Of a stretch of 64,000 bases of DNA, positions 33,946 through 44,972 are shown in pieces. The notes under the pieces are model-generated. The model ran no database searches. It had not been told where the DNA came from and saw only the letters and a list, made by a program, of their open reading frames with translations. A program made the translations under genes and the position numbers. This DNA comes from Hygrophila difformis (Eukaryota; Streptophyta; Magnoliopsida; Lamiales; Acanthaceae), in NCBI GenBank assembly GCA_030278955.1, contig JAOANR010000006.1, forward strand, positions 30,609,124 through 30,673,123, written 5' to 3'. Position 1 is the first letter of the stretch; each line of letters starts with the position of its first letter.

Positions 33946-34028
33946 TTTTTTTTTTTACCTACCCTCCATGTTCCATATACATATATATATATATATATAT
34001 ACATACATACATGAAACTTGAGTGAAAT

Positions 34029-34036
34029 TATATATA
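34029..34036 (+). promoter_or_regulatory. TATA box of the defensin-like gene
   Basis: TATATATA followed by GG lies 56-63 bp before the ATG, a normal spacing for a plant promoter with a short 5' leader. Confidence 0.55.
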
Positions 34037-34091
34037 GGTAAATCACAGAAAGAAAAGAAAGAAAGAACTTGAAAACAAATCCAATTGTGAA

Positions 34092-34449
34092 ATGGCCACA
34101 ATGACTTGTGCAAAAATTCTCATCTTTTTCATGGCTTTGGTATGCATTATACATCCTATGCAAGGTTCGTAAGATTTTATTTTTGCTCCTCCTAGATCTT
34201 CGTTTTTAGTTACTTACATTATACTGTAATACACTAATTCTTCAGAAGTATGAAAATATTTGTGAATGAATGCATGCAGGTATTGAAATTGAGCAGCAGC
34301 CATTAATATGCAAAGGGACGAACAAGATCGACCTGGCCAACTGCAATGACGTATTGTGCATCAGATACTGCCAGTTGCTGTACCGAGGTTCCCTGCTTTC
34401 CGCCGCCTGTATTGCCCCTACCCTCTGTGAATGCCGCTGCCAGTCGTAG
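34092..34449 (+). CDS. Defensin-like (DEFL) cysteine-rich secreted peptide, two exons
   Basis: Exon 1 (34092-34164) encodes MATMTCAKILIFFMALVCII plus HPMQ, a signal peptide. A phase-1 GT-AG intron (34165-34279) follows. Exon 2 (34280-34449) encodes GIEIEQQPLICKGTNKIDLA, then NCNDVLCIRYCQLLYRGS and a tail ending CIAPTLCECRCQS. The 80-residue precursor has eight cysteines after the signal (IC, NC, LC, YC, AC, LC, EC, RC), and the signal-exon/cysteine-exon structure is that of plant DEFL/LCR genes. The canonical CxC motif appears as CECRC. A defence or pollen-pistil signalling role is inferred from the family only. Both splice sites are canonical and there is no lesion. Confidence 0.75.
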
Positions 34450-34834
34450 CAATGCCCATCCTCCTCCTGCAGCATATTCACAAATATTAATAACATCATG
34501 TAATGTCCACATTTCATGTAATGAAATTAATAGCAATCAGTATTATTTTGCTACAAACAATAAATAAATGACTGGTTGAAAAAGCCAAGTTCATACGTTT
34601 AGTATATAGTTAGTTGGTATCAGTATCACTACACTCTCTGCAAAACATATGGACGTATTTTGATCCCTTTAGCATTCTTACGGAAGGCCCCGGGAGGAGA
34701 AGCAATATTGCAATGTCACTCACCAACATGTTATTCTCCATAGGCCTGGCTTTATTTAATATGATGAGAAAAAAAAAAAAAAAAAGGTGCAGAACGATAG
34801 TGGCTTAAAGCTAAGCCTATCACGAGAATCAAAA
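34450..34834. other. 3' flank of the defensin-like gene
   Basis: AATAAATAAATG at about 34559 may serve polyadenylation. A poly(A) run lies at 34770-34785. No gene is seen. Confidence 0.55.
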
Positions 34835-34940
34835 TCCTTGATCGACTGGGGCATCGTGTTTATTTACGATGCAATTGGGGTTAGTGCAGCATAGCAGGCT
34901 CCATCGAACTTGCTATGCGGATGTCATCCCCAATCAAGGA
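34835..34940. other. Three-way foldback (structured element)
   Basis: An outer stem TCCTTGAT/ATCAAGGA (34835-34842 with 34933-34940) is supported by GGGG (34848-34851) or TTGGGG (34875-34880) facing CCCC(AA) (34928-34933). It encloses two perfect hairpins: GCATCGT/ACGATGC (34851-34857 with 34866-34872, 8-nt loop) and GCATAGCA/TGCTATGC (34889-34896 with 34911-34918, 14-nt loop). It could be a structured RNA, a foldback insertion or part of a decayed gene. I know no matching family. Confidence 0.45.
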
Positions 34941-35064
34941 ATTAGCTCCTGGAATTCCAGTAATTAATTCAACCTTAGCAATTTCAAGATGATGTAAAAA
35001 ATTGTACCTGTTCAACAACTCAACTCAACTGTGGATTTGCAAATACAAAACGTGCATTGCCTTT

Positions 35065-36690
35065 TTCACCACTAATGTCCACAGGAGCATGCCCCCTCTT
35101 TAAAATGGGGAAATCGATTATCGTCCCTCACAATGATCTCCCTAGTATATAGTATCTTGGAGACATATTTGATCGCTGTATGAGGGTCCCCACAAATTCT
35201 AAGGTTCTTTGTGACACGGAAAACTGTGCCAGGACTTGTGTTGAGAAGCCCAAAGGCTATTGCTAGCTTCCTGCTGTGCATCAATAGAGAATGCTCATTT
35301 TCCTCATCACTCACGTCGTACAATGGAAAGCTAGTGTCTTGTACATAACCAGCCGCCTTCATCTTCCTCAGAAGCGCCTCTAGGAGGGAATAAATCTGCT
35401 TTGTTTGGGCATCGGATGCATATTGTCCCAAAAATAAATGGGCCGTACCATCAAGCTCTGCACCCAGGTTTCTTCTTCACGCTCTGCAATTTCTGCAGAG
35501 ATCTCAAGCTGTTAACTTCCTCCTACATTCCGGCCTCTGCATACATATGGGAAAGTATTACGTAGTTTCCACTATTTCCGGGTTCTAAAACGAACAACTT
35601 TCTTGCAGCTAATTCGGAGATCTCTATATTACGATGACATCTACCTGCAGCCAGCAACGCTTCCATTGGATTCTATGGATAAAATCATAGGCTTCCTCCA
35701 ATCTCCCAGCACGACCTAGAAGGTCTACTACAGAAGCATAATGCTCGTGCCTTTTCTCAACGTAATACACTGAAGTCATAGCACTAAAGTATCTCAATCC
35801 AACTTCCACAAGCCCAGAATGACCACATCCAGACAACAAACCCGTAAATGAAGTTCCATCAGGATGAATCCTAGCCTGTACCATCGACTCAAACATCCTA
35901 ACAGCCTCCATCCCAATCCCATGAGAAGCATAAGCCATAATCATCATGTTCCATGAAACTGACGTCCTTGCATTTGGTTTCATCTTTTCGAAGCAACGTC
36001 GAGCTTCAGCAATATTACCATATTTACCATACATTCCAACAAGCACTGACTGTACTGAAGGATGAGAGTCCAAACCATTTTCCCAAGCGAATTGATGGAT
36101 CCACGACCTCTCTCCAATGCAGATGAATGCGCACGCACCGGCAAAGTGCCTATTACTGTCACCCAGTTCGGTTTTACCTCCGATTCTTCCCCACACATAT
36201 CATCAAACAATTGTAGAGCTTCCCAGAGAAACCGTTCTGAGTGTACCCTGAGATCATAGTCGTCCACGACACAAAATTTTCTAGGGCATTTCATCGAACA
36301 GTTCTCGTGCAAAGGCAACCGCGCCATCTCTCATATAGCCAGCAATCACTGCGTTCCAAGAGGATATGTCGGAACATCTTGCGCGCGTCGCCCAATTCCG
36401 TGCATTTTACACACATATCAATTAATGAAGTCCCCACGTACATATCAAAATCCAGTCCGTCTTTCAGGCTCAATCCGTCGACGCATTTTCCGAATCGAAG
36501 GAAGCACAGATCCGCGACGGATTTCAGTACAAAGGGGTAGGTGAAATAATCCCCACGGAAATTCAAGAATGCATTTGTGCACAAATAAATGCTCAATGTA
36601 TCATCCGAAAAAATTTGTACAAACTGGAGGCCCGAATGATGGGATTGAGCAAAAGTAGGGGAAGCGGTTCGGGCGGAGTGAAAATTCGGG
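35065..36690 (-). pseudogene. PLS-class PPR protein with E and DYW domains (pseudogene)
   Basis: The minus strand encodes an intronless PPR protein, of the kind that edits organelle RNA. An N-terminal part (36690-36291: NFRGDYFTYPFVLKSVADL, VGTSLIDMCVKC) is followed after frame changes by PPR blocks at 36196-35624 (VLVGMYGKYGNIAEARRCFE, SVSWNMMIMAYASHGIGMEA, SVVDLLGRAGRLEEAYDF), an E domain at about 35620-35450 (EPGNSGNYVILSHMYAEAGM, then a stop) and the DYW deaminase at 35431-35072 (HSRKLAIAFGLLNTSPGTVF, RVTKNLRICGDPHTAIKY). The expected CGDCHTA reads CGDPHTA, losing a zinc ligand, and the terminal DYW reads H-stop-W. Several frameshifts and stops rule out function. Confidence 0.88.
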
Positions 36691-36911
36691 CCGGAACCGG
36701 CTTCTATATAAATAAATAAATATTTTCATTTTCCTTTTTATTACTCAAGACTTAAATGAAAAGGTCAACTTCCAAAGCTTTAATTCACACTGATGCCTCA
36801 AACGAACTCATCTCTTCTTTTGCGCAAAACCAAGTCCTCTAAAATTATTCTACACCCACCGCCTCTTCAATCTCCAAATCGGAATTTTCTTCCGCCCGAC
36901 GCACTCCGGAC
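36691..36911 (+). promoter_or_regulatory. Upstream region of the CREST gene, shared with the PPR relic
   Basis: TATATAAATA at 36705-36714 is the only TATA-like site before the ATG at 36912. The PPR relic points away from the same interval, a head-to-head layout. Confidence 0.45.
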
Positions 36912-39900
36912 ATGAGGAAAAGGGCGGCGTTGGCTTGGGGTGTGGCGATTGTTTGTTTTCTTGTATTAATGTTAGTTACTCCGGCAATTCCCCAGTCACA
37001 AGAGTATCACGATTTCGCCGATCAGCGGGAATATTTCGGTATTTTGCTCTAATTTCTTCTGAATTCATGCATTACTGCAATGAATAACTCATCTTTGATA
37101 CTTCTCTCCTAGTGATTTGACTATTACTTAATGTGAACGATATGGAAATCACTGCAGGGTTTATTCTTTCTTTCCCTGCCAATTCGATTTTTAGGTCACT
37201 GGATTCGATGCCCATCTATTACTCTATATTTTGGTTTTGGTTAATTCAAAAATCTTTGGAATTTTTGTTTGGTTGAACCACTTGTGAGACATCTCTAGTA
37301 TGATAACTGGGGATTTGCAATGGAAGTGTGAGGATTAGTTATACATAGTTATTGTTATAGGATTCATTATATAGATAGTACAACTAACGCCATGAATCTG
37401 CAGATGCAGCACTATTAATTTCTGTAGTTGTTTTTACATTTGCAAATGGTGACCATCGATGATAGTTAGAACCATTTAGAATTTTTTTCACGTTACAAAA
37501 GTGTTTCTTTTGCTTAGGATTCTACCTTTGCAGGAGTTCCAAATGCATTGAATGTGATCTCCAACGTCCCATTCTTCATTGTCGGTCTTATTGGCCTTGT
37601 GCTTTGCTACTATGGAAACTACTTTAAGCTGAGGTACAGTCATTTCTTTCTTTGGGTTATGCTTGTATATAAATTAAGTATTATATATAAGCATATGGCT
37701 TTATAAGTGTTATGTGAGCATTCTGAACTCATGTTATGGTAAAGTGGTTTTCTTGAGTGAAATTAACATTATTGTTTAGTGTAGTGTAATTTATACCCAT
37801 TTACGTGCCAAAAGCTTGCCAGGTGAGCTTTGTGGTTGGACTTTGTTCTTCATTGGCGTAACAGCAGTTGCTTTTGGATCCTCCTACTATCACCTCAAAC
37901 CTAATGATGCTCGTCTTGTTTGGGACCGTTTGCCGGTTAGCTTAACCGTTCAATAACTTGATCATTGCATTGAATTCTATTTGAAGTATGTTACCTTTTG
38001 GAATTGAAACTCTTTAAATGAGGTTATTACAGATGACCGTGGCATTTACATCCATCATTGCAATCTTCATTATTGAGAGAGTAGATGCGCGCAAGGGAAC
38101 ATTTTCCATTATTCCCCTCTTCTTGGCAGGCATAGTGAGCATTTTGTATTGGTGGTAAGCGGTTATTTACCAATCGAAGAAGGCAGTCTTGTTGGTAATG
38201 GTACCTGATTTTAATTTTGTTTCAATGCATAAAGCAATTTAATTGCGTGGGTTTCCTGATACCTGCGAATTAGTAAATACATTCTGAATATTTTACAGAG
38301 AACATGTCATTTGATGATCGAGCAAGATAAAATTTGTAAATATGATGTACTCATTTGTCTGAAGCTTGTTGTAAATCCTTTTTTCTTAAAAACAAAATAA
38401 TAAATAAATAAATGAAAAAAAAATTATACATTGGAGGTTGCTATATTGTTGCTCTCCACATAAGCAAGTTTTGGATGGTCACAGTGCTTTCTTTTCCTTA
38501 CCATAACATACTTGCTAACTATATTTTCTGTTGCAGTTTTTTTGATGATCTACGCCCATATGCTGTGGTCCAATTTGTTCCTTGTATCGCAATCCCAATG
38601 ATGGCGATTATGTTGCCTCCTATGTACACCCATTCTACATATTGGCTTTGGGCAGCAGGTTTCTACAGTTCTACTGCTACCTTTATTTGTTAGAGTCCCT
38701 GCTAAGACCATCTCCAATGGTCCCCTAAAACCTAAACCTAAAATGGGGTGGCATCTTCTCTCCAACAATACCCTAAAACAAAACCTATTTTAAGTTTTTT
38801 GAGTTTTATGAATAGTAAATACTCAAATTTGAGTATTTACTATTCATAAACCTATATCACTTTTTGCAATTAAATTAATTGCAATTTCATCCCTCCAATT
38901 GTTGCAAATTGAATATTGATCTAATTTTGTATTATACTTGATAATTATACATTATACTTCATATAATTTTTTTATTAAATAAATTTTATATTTAATTAGA
39001 TTAGAAATTTTAAGGTTTCTTTATAAAATAAATTTTAAACATAAAGATAACTAAATTTTTAAAGTTTTGGTACAATCTTAGCAATCATTAAAAAAATTAC
39101 ATTAACATATGAAAATATAATTAAACATAACACATCTCAAATACTTAAAAAAATGTACAAAATTAAACAACTAAATAACTACGCAAACGGAAAATTAAGT
39201 TAATAGTCATCTAAATCAACATCGGATCATCCAACATTATTGAAATACGTAGATGAATTTGTATTGAATTTATGTGGGGTTAATGTAGAATTTATAAGAA
39301 ATGAAGGGTATGATTGAAAAGATAATAAGTTTGTATGGAAAAGAATATATAGAGAATATTCTTCTAAGTTTGATGTGACATTTACTGTAAAATGGGTTTG
39401 AGTTTGGTGTTGGCTATTGGAGATGCCCTAAGTTTCTGACATGCTGAGTGAGTTATTATTGCATTTGCAGGATTTTATCTCATAGCCAAGATTGAAGAAG
39501 CAGCTGATAAACCTATTTACAATTTGACACATCACATTGTGAGTGGGCACACACTTAAGCATTTATGTGCTGCTATGGTCCCCATATTCTTGACTCTTAT
39601 GCTTGCAAAGAGGGAGACTACAGAAGAAAGGTATTACTTTTTTGTCTTCCCTTATGTTTTGCTACTTTGTTGAATACTCTTTCCAATGATTACCTTTTTA
39701 TCATGAATACATGTGGATGTTATGTTGTGAAACATTATGAAACGATATATCCTTTCTGGAACCTAAGATATGCAGTTGTTTTAAAGGAAAAGAACATAGC
39801 ATTATTCTTAATAAATTACACACAAGCTTGCCTTTTTTAGGTCTACTTATTTAGCGCTAACCCAAGCTATGAGTATAATGTTCTGTGATTTCTGCTCCAT

Positions 39901-40398
39901 TCCCTTTTTCCTTAATGAAGCATATAACATGTTTTGGCACCGGACTGTGCCCCCTTGTTTTAACTTATTTATTGAGCAGTAGATCAGCATTTATAGACAG
40001 GAGAACCAGAGAAACTAGTCTTGCCTAATATAAGTGACAACACAACTATGGCACATATAGGCTATTTAAGCAAAAAGATTCTTGCACTATTTGCAAGTGC
40101 TGTAATTTCCAGAGTAAACCTTGAAATGTATGGAATCACACTACCTGTCTAGGACTGCGTTAGCACTCTGTTTTGCTATTTGAAAAGTGTAATAAAAATA
40201 GAGGAAGCAACTATATAGTACTATCAATAAAACAAGTCTGTTTCTATTAATTCTTGGCCTTATTTCCATTACAGGATCAGTTTACTACAGACGTGGAGAA
40301 TATCCAGGACCAAGGTTAAAACAAACGGGAGTGATATGGAGAACTTATCAGTTGAATATACCATTGCTCCTACCGATGACAACTCTAGAGACAATTAG
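36912..40398 (+). CDS. Ceramidase-like CREST-superfamily multi-pass membrane protein, seven exons
   Basis: Exons 36912-37038, 37534-37633, 37815-37935, 38033-38154, 38537-38658, 39471-39630 and 40275-40398 join with GT-AG introns into 291 codons without a stop. Exon 3 must use the acceptor after CCAAAAG; the nearer CCAG would give a TGA. Residues about 8-28 are a signal anchor, and six further hydrophobic segments follow (for example NVPFFIVGLIGLVLC, WTLFFIGVTAVAFG, MTVAFTSIIAIFII). The family metal-site pattern is complete: S98-xxx-H102 (SSYYH), D113 (VWDRLP) and H224-xxx-H228 (GHTLKH), as in alkaline ceramidases, PAQR receptors and Per1. It is therefore likely a membrane hydrolase, substrate unproven. 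Intron 5 holds a MITE. AATAAA occurs just after the stop. Confidence 0.9.
38706..39428. mobile_element. PIF/Harbinger-type MITE in intron 5 of the CREST gene
   Basis: GACCATCTCCAATGG at the left and CTATTGGAGATGCCC at the right are inverted ends flanked by TAA (38703-38705 and 39429-39431). It is 723 bp, AT-rich and non-coding, and contains a 46-bp perfect palindrome. Confidence 0.8.
38805..38850. repeat. 46-bp perfect palindrome
   Basis: The 23-bp left half (TTTATGAATAGTAAATACTC then AAA) is the exact reverse complement of the right half, with no spacer. Confidence 0.93.
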
Positions 40399-40650
40399 TC
40401 ATAATAATAGTATCTTCCTGTAAATAAACCTGTTATATGATAAGTACTTATTACATTGGACCACACACTGAAAGCTCCTGCCCAACAGTCAGTACGGTCT
40501 CCTTAACATAACAATTGTCTTCTGTCGTATTTTGTTGCAAATGTATTATGTAAAGTTTGGATTTTTTACTACACTAAAACCGTAAGAAGCATCCGTGGCA
40601 TTAATTCAACATCCTCAATTTTCTTGGAACAGGGCATGTCTATAAATTGT

Positions 40651-40911
40651 ATTCCCTCTTATCTCATTTAACATGTCTTGTTTGATTTCTACACACGGTC
40701 CAATGCATTTTTTCAACCCTTAATATTTCAAAATATGTATAACAAAAAATGATGTAAAATATATATTCTAAAACTATACAATTATACGATTCTAACATGA
40801 TTTAACTCGATTATTTTTTTCAAATATATACTGGCAATAAAATTAAGTCAAAGTTAAACGATAAACAGTGCCAAAAAGTCAAACATGATATTTTACATGG
40901 GATGGAGGGAG
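40651..40911. mobile_element. Stowaway-type MITE
   Basis: The ends ATTCCCTCTTATCTCATTTAA and ATGGGATGGAGGGAGTA are inverted Stowaway termini. It lies 250 bp after the CREST stop codon. Confidence 0.7.
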
Positions 40912-41189
40912 TAATTCATTTTACACTTTGTGCGATTGATTCATCATGATAAAATTATAAGTAGCCATTTAAATTTCTTTTGTTTCGTTTTGTATGATGA
41001 TGATGATGATAAGAGGATAATAATTCAGTTTTTGTAATGTGTTTTTATTTTTGAATAAATCAAAAATGGCAACCCCCCCCTCATTCTTGAGTTATACAAC
41101 CTTAACTTACAAGAAGCTGCAGAATCTCGAACATGCTGGGGAAGTCTTAAAGTGTTTAATACCAATGATTTTCGGCCCTCAGGGCTAGC
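40912..41189. other. Unassigned spacer
   Basis: A (GAT)n microsatellite lies at 40995-41012. A minus-strand frame at 41261-41025 reads LPQHVRDSAASCKLRLYN, which I cannot assign; it may be an exon remnant. Confidence 0.4.
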
Positions 41190-42414
41190 TAGGGATGGGC
41201 ATCGGATCGGGTTCGGTGGGTTTGGATTAATCAGGTTCGGGTTTGAAAATTTATTATCCAACCATTACCGGACAATGGTAGGTAATGTCGGGTATCCGAT
41301 CCCGATCAGGTACCCACCTCTTTTAAATTCTTTTCTTTTTTATTAATTTTTTAAGGTTCCCTAATGAAAAAATGTGTAAATAACAATTAAAAAAAAAAAA
41401 AAGCAATGATCTCCACAACCACATTATTAAACAAAGCAAACTCACAATAAAATTAATAGATGATTACAATGCAAAACTAATTCTTTATCTTTAATTAATT
41501 GAGATCATTGTTAAATATCTATATAATTTTATTAAGAAAAAAAAGCTCATAAAATATTTAATTTGATATTTGGATAATGAGCTTCAAACTCTCACTCAAA
41601 GAACAAAGTCTCTCTTCCAAATGAGATTTTGTCTTGGATAGTTGGATATAATTTTTTTTCAAAAAAAAAAAAAGAAAAATTGGTCGGGTTAGTCGGGTAT
41701 AGGGGTGGGTCTTACGATATGAAAATTTTCATAGCGTTGTCGTACCAAACCTTTCGGTATACCTATCTTCGGTATACCGAAAGATTCGGTATGAAATATT
41801 TTCATACCGTTGCCATACCGACATTGCGGTAAGTTCGGTATATACCGATATACCGAACCTTCGGTATACACCGACATACCGGTATCGCAGTATATACCGA
41901 CAAACCAAACATTCGCTACATACCGACATACGAGTATTGCGGTATATACCGACATATCGAACATTCGCTACATACCAGCATACCGGTATATACCAACATA
42001 CCGAACAATCGGATATATCGACATACCAATACCGTGGTATATACCGAAGTTTGGTACGGTAACGGTATACCGTGGTATCAAAAAATTTATACCGTTACCG
42101 TACCGAAATCTTACGGTATGGTAGGTTTGATACCGTACCGAAAATTACGATATTCTGAAAATTTCAGTATTCTCGATATTTTTCGGTATGTATGTGCGGT
42201 ATGCTGTATATTTGGTATTTTTCCCCAGCCCTAGTCGGATACCCGATAGGGGAATTCAGGTTTACTTATGAAACCTGATGCCCGACCCGAACTATTAGTT
42301 TTGGGTTAGGATAGCCAACTTCGAGTTTTTCCTTTTAAAAACCCGACCCGAGCACATTATTTTTTTTGGGTCCGTGTTGGGTACCCAATTAATTCGACCC
42401 ATTTGCCCACCCCA
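41190..42414. mobile_element. hAT-type MITE interrupted by a second hAT-type MITE
   Basis: The left end TAGGGATGGGCATCGGATCG and the right end CGACCCATTTGCCCACCCC are typical inverted hAT MITE ends, with GGGTACC/GGTACCC and CGGGTTCGG/CCCGACCCG blocks inside. The copy is split at 41700-42233. Confidence 0.65.
41700..42233. mobile_element. hAT-type MITE with dense GGTATACCG repeats (inner)
   Basis: It starts TAGGGGTGGGTC and ends CCCCAGCCCTA. The 8-bp target duplication is GTCGGGTA (41692-41699) and GTCGGATA (42234-42241), one mismatch. The interior is built from dozens of CGGTAT/ATACCG words in both orientations. Frames of up to 104 codons arise from this repetition and are not genes. Confidence 0.8.
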
Positions 42415-42496
42415 ACTCTGGGCCGGTGAGGATTGGCTTGGAACCCTAGGTTTGGGTTTGAGAGGTCAAGGACCCGATAACCAATTAACTAGTTTG

Positions 42497-43038
42497 TGTT
42501 GTATATATTTACCTATTAGCTATATAGCATACTTCCTCTGTTCTCATATAAGTGCTCCATTTCTGCATTTCACGCAGTTCAAGACACATTTTTAAATGTT
42601 TATAACTCAAATTGTATATAAGTAAAAATTATAAAAATTTGATATTCTAAAACTACTTCGATTAAACGAATCTAACAATATCTCACTTGACTATGTTTTA
42701 TCTTATAGAACTATGTTAAAAATTTAATCAAAATTACTCAATGAATAGTTGTTACTATGCTAATGGAGCACTTAATTGAGAACGGAGGAAGTATATAATA
42801 GTGTGTGCAATGAAGGGATGGTATATAGTGTATATATAATACTTAAAGCAAATAAATAAAAGTATGAATACAAACGACAAAGAGGATAATAGGTAATGAA
42901 GTGGAATAACTTCTTTTCAATACCATTCCATCGGATCAGGAAGTATTTATACAAGTCTTGAAAGCATGACTCATAATAATGGAAGAAACATGGCGGCTTA
43001 TCATGGACATGCACAACAAGAGTCACTATGACTCATCA
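42497..43038 (-). repeat. 3' LTR of copia A
   Basis: About 280 bp without the Stowaway. It begins TGTTGTATATATTTA on the plus strand and ends GACTCATCA before the polypurine tract. Confidence 0.8.
42532..42791. mobile_element. Stowaway MITE within the copia A 3' LTR
   Basis: CTTCCTCTGTTCTCATATAAG and its diverged complement CTTAATTGAGAACGGAGGAAG are the ends, flanked by TA. The uninterrupted site TAGCATATATAATAG survives in the other LTR at about 48015. Confidence 0.85.
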
Positions 43039-43370
43039 CACTCCCCCTTGCATGTCTTATTATATAAAAAAAAAATGCCTTGTTAAACCCTTACTAGGAA
43101 AAAAACCCTGTGGGAAAAAATCTCAGTGAAGGAAAAAGAGTACATCATTCTTGTATTTGATTCTCCCCCTTATCCAAGCATCAGTTAAGATTCTTCAATT
43201 GGCGCATTCCAATATTTTTCACCAATTTCTCGAATGTTACTGTTGGTAGTGCATTGGTAAATAAATCTGCTAGATTATCCGCTTTTCTGCAAATCATGAG
43301 TAAAGAAAAAATTTGGTGAAGTATGTTTCGTTTTATCTCCTTTAATATAACCCCCTTTCAATTGCGCTAT

Positions 43371-44960
43371 TCAAGCCGCATTATCCTTATATAAAATAAT
43401 TGGAGGGTCTTTATCTTCGAACAATAAACCACAATTCTTTCGTATGTAGTTGATCATAGATCTGACCCAAATACATTCTCGACTAGCTTCATGTATTGCT
43501 ATAATTTCAGCATAATTCGATGAGGTGACTGTCAAAGTTTTTTTCGTGGATCTCCATGATATTGCAGTACACCACATGTAATTAATAGGCAGTCTGTGAC
43601 TTAGCTTTGTGTGAGTCTGACAAATACCCAGCATCGGCATAGCCGATTAATTCAGGTCGAGAATTGTATGAATAAAATAAACCTATATCAATCGTCCATT
43701 GGGGATAACGAAATATGTGTTTTACACTTTTCCAATGTCATAGAGTTGGAACTAAATCTCGCTACAAATTCACTGCAAATGATATAGCTGGTCTAGTGCA
43801 GTTTGCAAGATACAACAGTGCTCCAATGACACTTAAATATGGGACCTGTGGCTCAAGTATTTCTTCATCTTCCTCTTTTGGTCTAAATGGATCCTTTTTA
43901 GGATCAAGTGACCTTACGACCATTGGATTACTCAATGGATGTGCTTTGTTCATATAGAATCGCTCCAATACCTTTTGGGTATAATCCTTTTGATGGAAAA
44001 GAATTCTATCATTCAAATATTCAATTTGTAAACCAAGACACTTTTTGGTTTTCCCGAAATCTTTGATTTCGAATTCTCTTTTGAAATATTCAACAGCAAT
44101 TTGAATCTCATCAGGGGATCCAACTAGATTGATATAATCAACATGTACTGCAATGATAACAAATCTTGACCCATTTTCTTTATGAAAATGCATGGGCATA
44201 TTGGGTCATTTATATAACCCTCTTGAATCAAGCTTTCGCTTAATTGGTTATACCACATTCTCCCAGATTGTTTAAGCCCATATAGGGATCTTTGTAATTT
44301 GTTGTAATACATCTGTTTTGGGTTTGCCTTATATGCCTCTGGCATTTTGAGCCCATCTGGAACTCTCATAGATATCAGTATCTAAAGTTCCATATAAATA
44401 AGCAGTAACGACATTTGTGAGTCGTATTTCAAGCTTTTCATGTACTGCCAAACAGATAAGATATCTGAATGTAATTCTATCCATTACTGGAGAATAAGTT
44501 TCATCATAGTTAAAACCCGGTCTCTATGAAAACCCTTGGGCAACTAATCTCGCTTTATACCTCACAATTTCATTTTCTTCATTTCTTTTTCGTACAAAAA
44601 CCCATCTGTATCCAACTGGTTTTATATTTTCTGGTGTTTTGACGATTGGTCCAAACACATTTCACTTAGCCAGGGAATCCAATTTTGATTGGATTGCTTC
44701 TTTCCATTTTGGCCAATCTTGCCTTTGCCGACATACATCAACCGAATTTGGTCATAATCCTCATTCATAACTTCAAGTGCTACATTGTATGAGAATGCAA
44801 TATCAATAGATGTTTCTTCTCGATTCCAAATATTTCTATTAGTGAAAATATTTATAGATATGTCATCATTTTGATGATTTTGTGCTTCAAGAGTCAAGTC
44901 CTTGCAGGGCTCAGTTTTGTCACTTTTGGGAACTTGTGTCCCTTCATTATCAGTATTCAA
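43371..44960 (-). pseudogene. Copia A reverse transcriptase and RNase H (broken)
   Basis: RT pieces (LQRSLYGLKQSGRMWYNQLS; FVIIAVHVDYINLVGSPDE) and RNase H (ISWRSTKKTLTVTSSNYAEI) are in different frames. The catalytic YVDD is changed to HVDY, so RT would be dead even if rejoined. Confidence 0.85.
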
Positions 44961-44972
44961 TCCTCTTTTCTT

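Noticed and set aside
41689..42234. CRISPR-like or satellite array of GGTATACCG words
   Set aside because: Words occur in both orientations with irregular spacing, lie between hAT ends with an 8-bp TSD, and the host is a plant.
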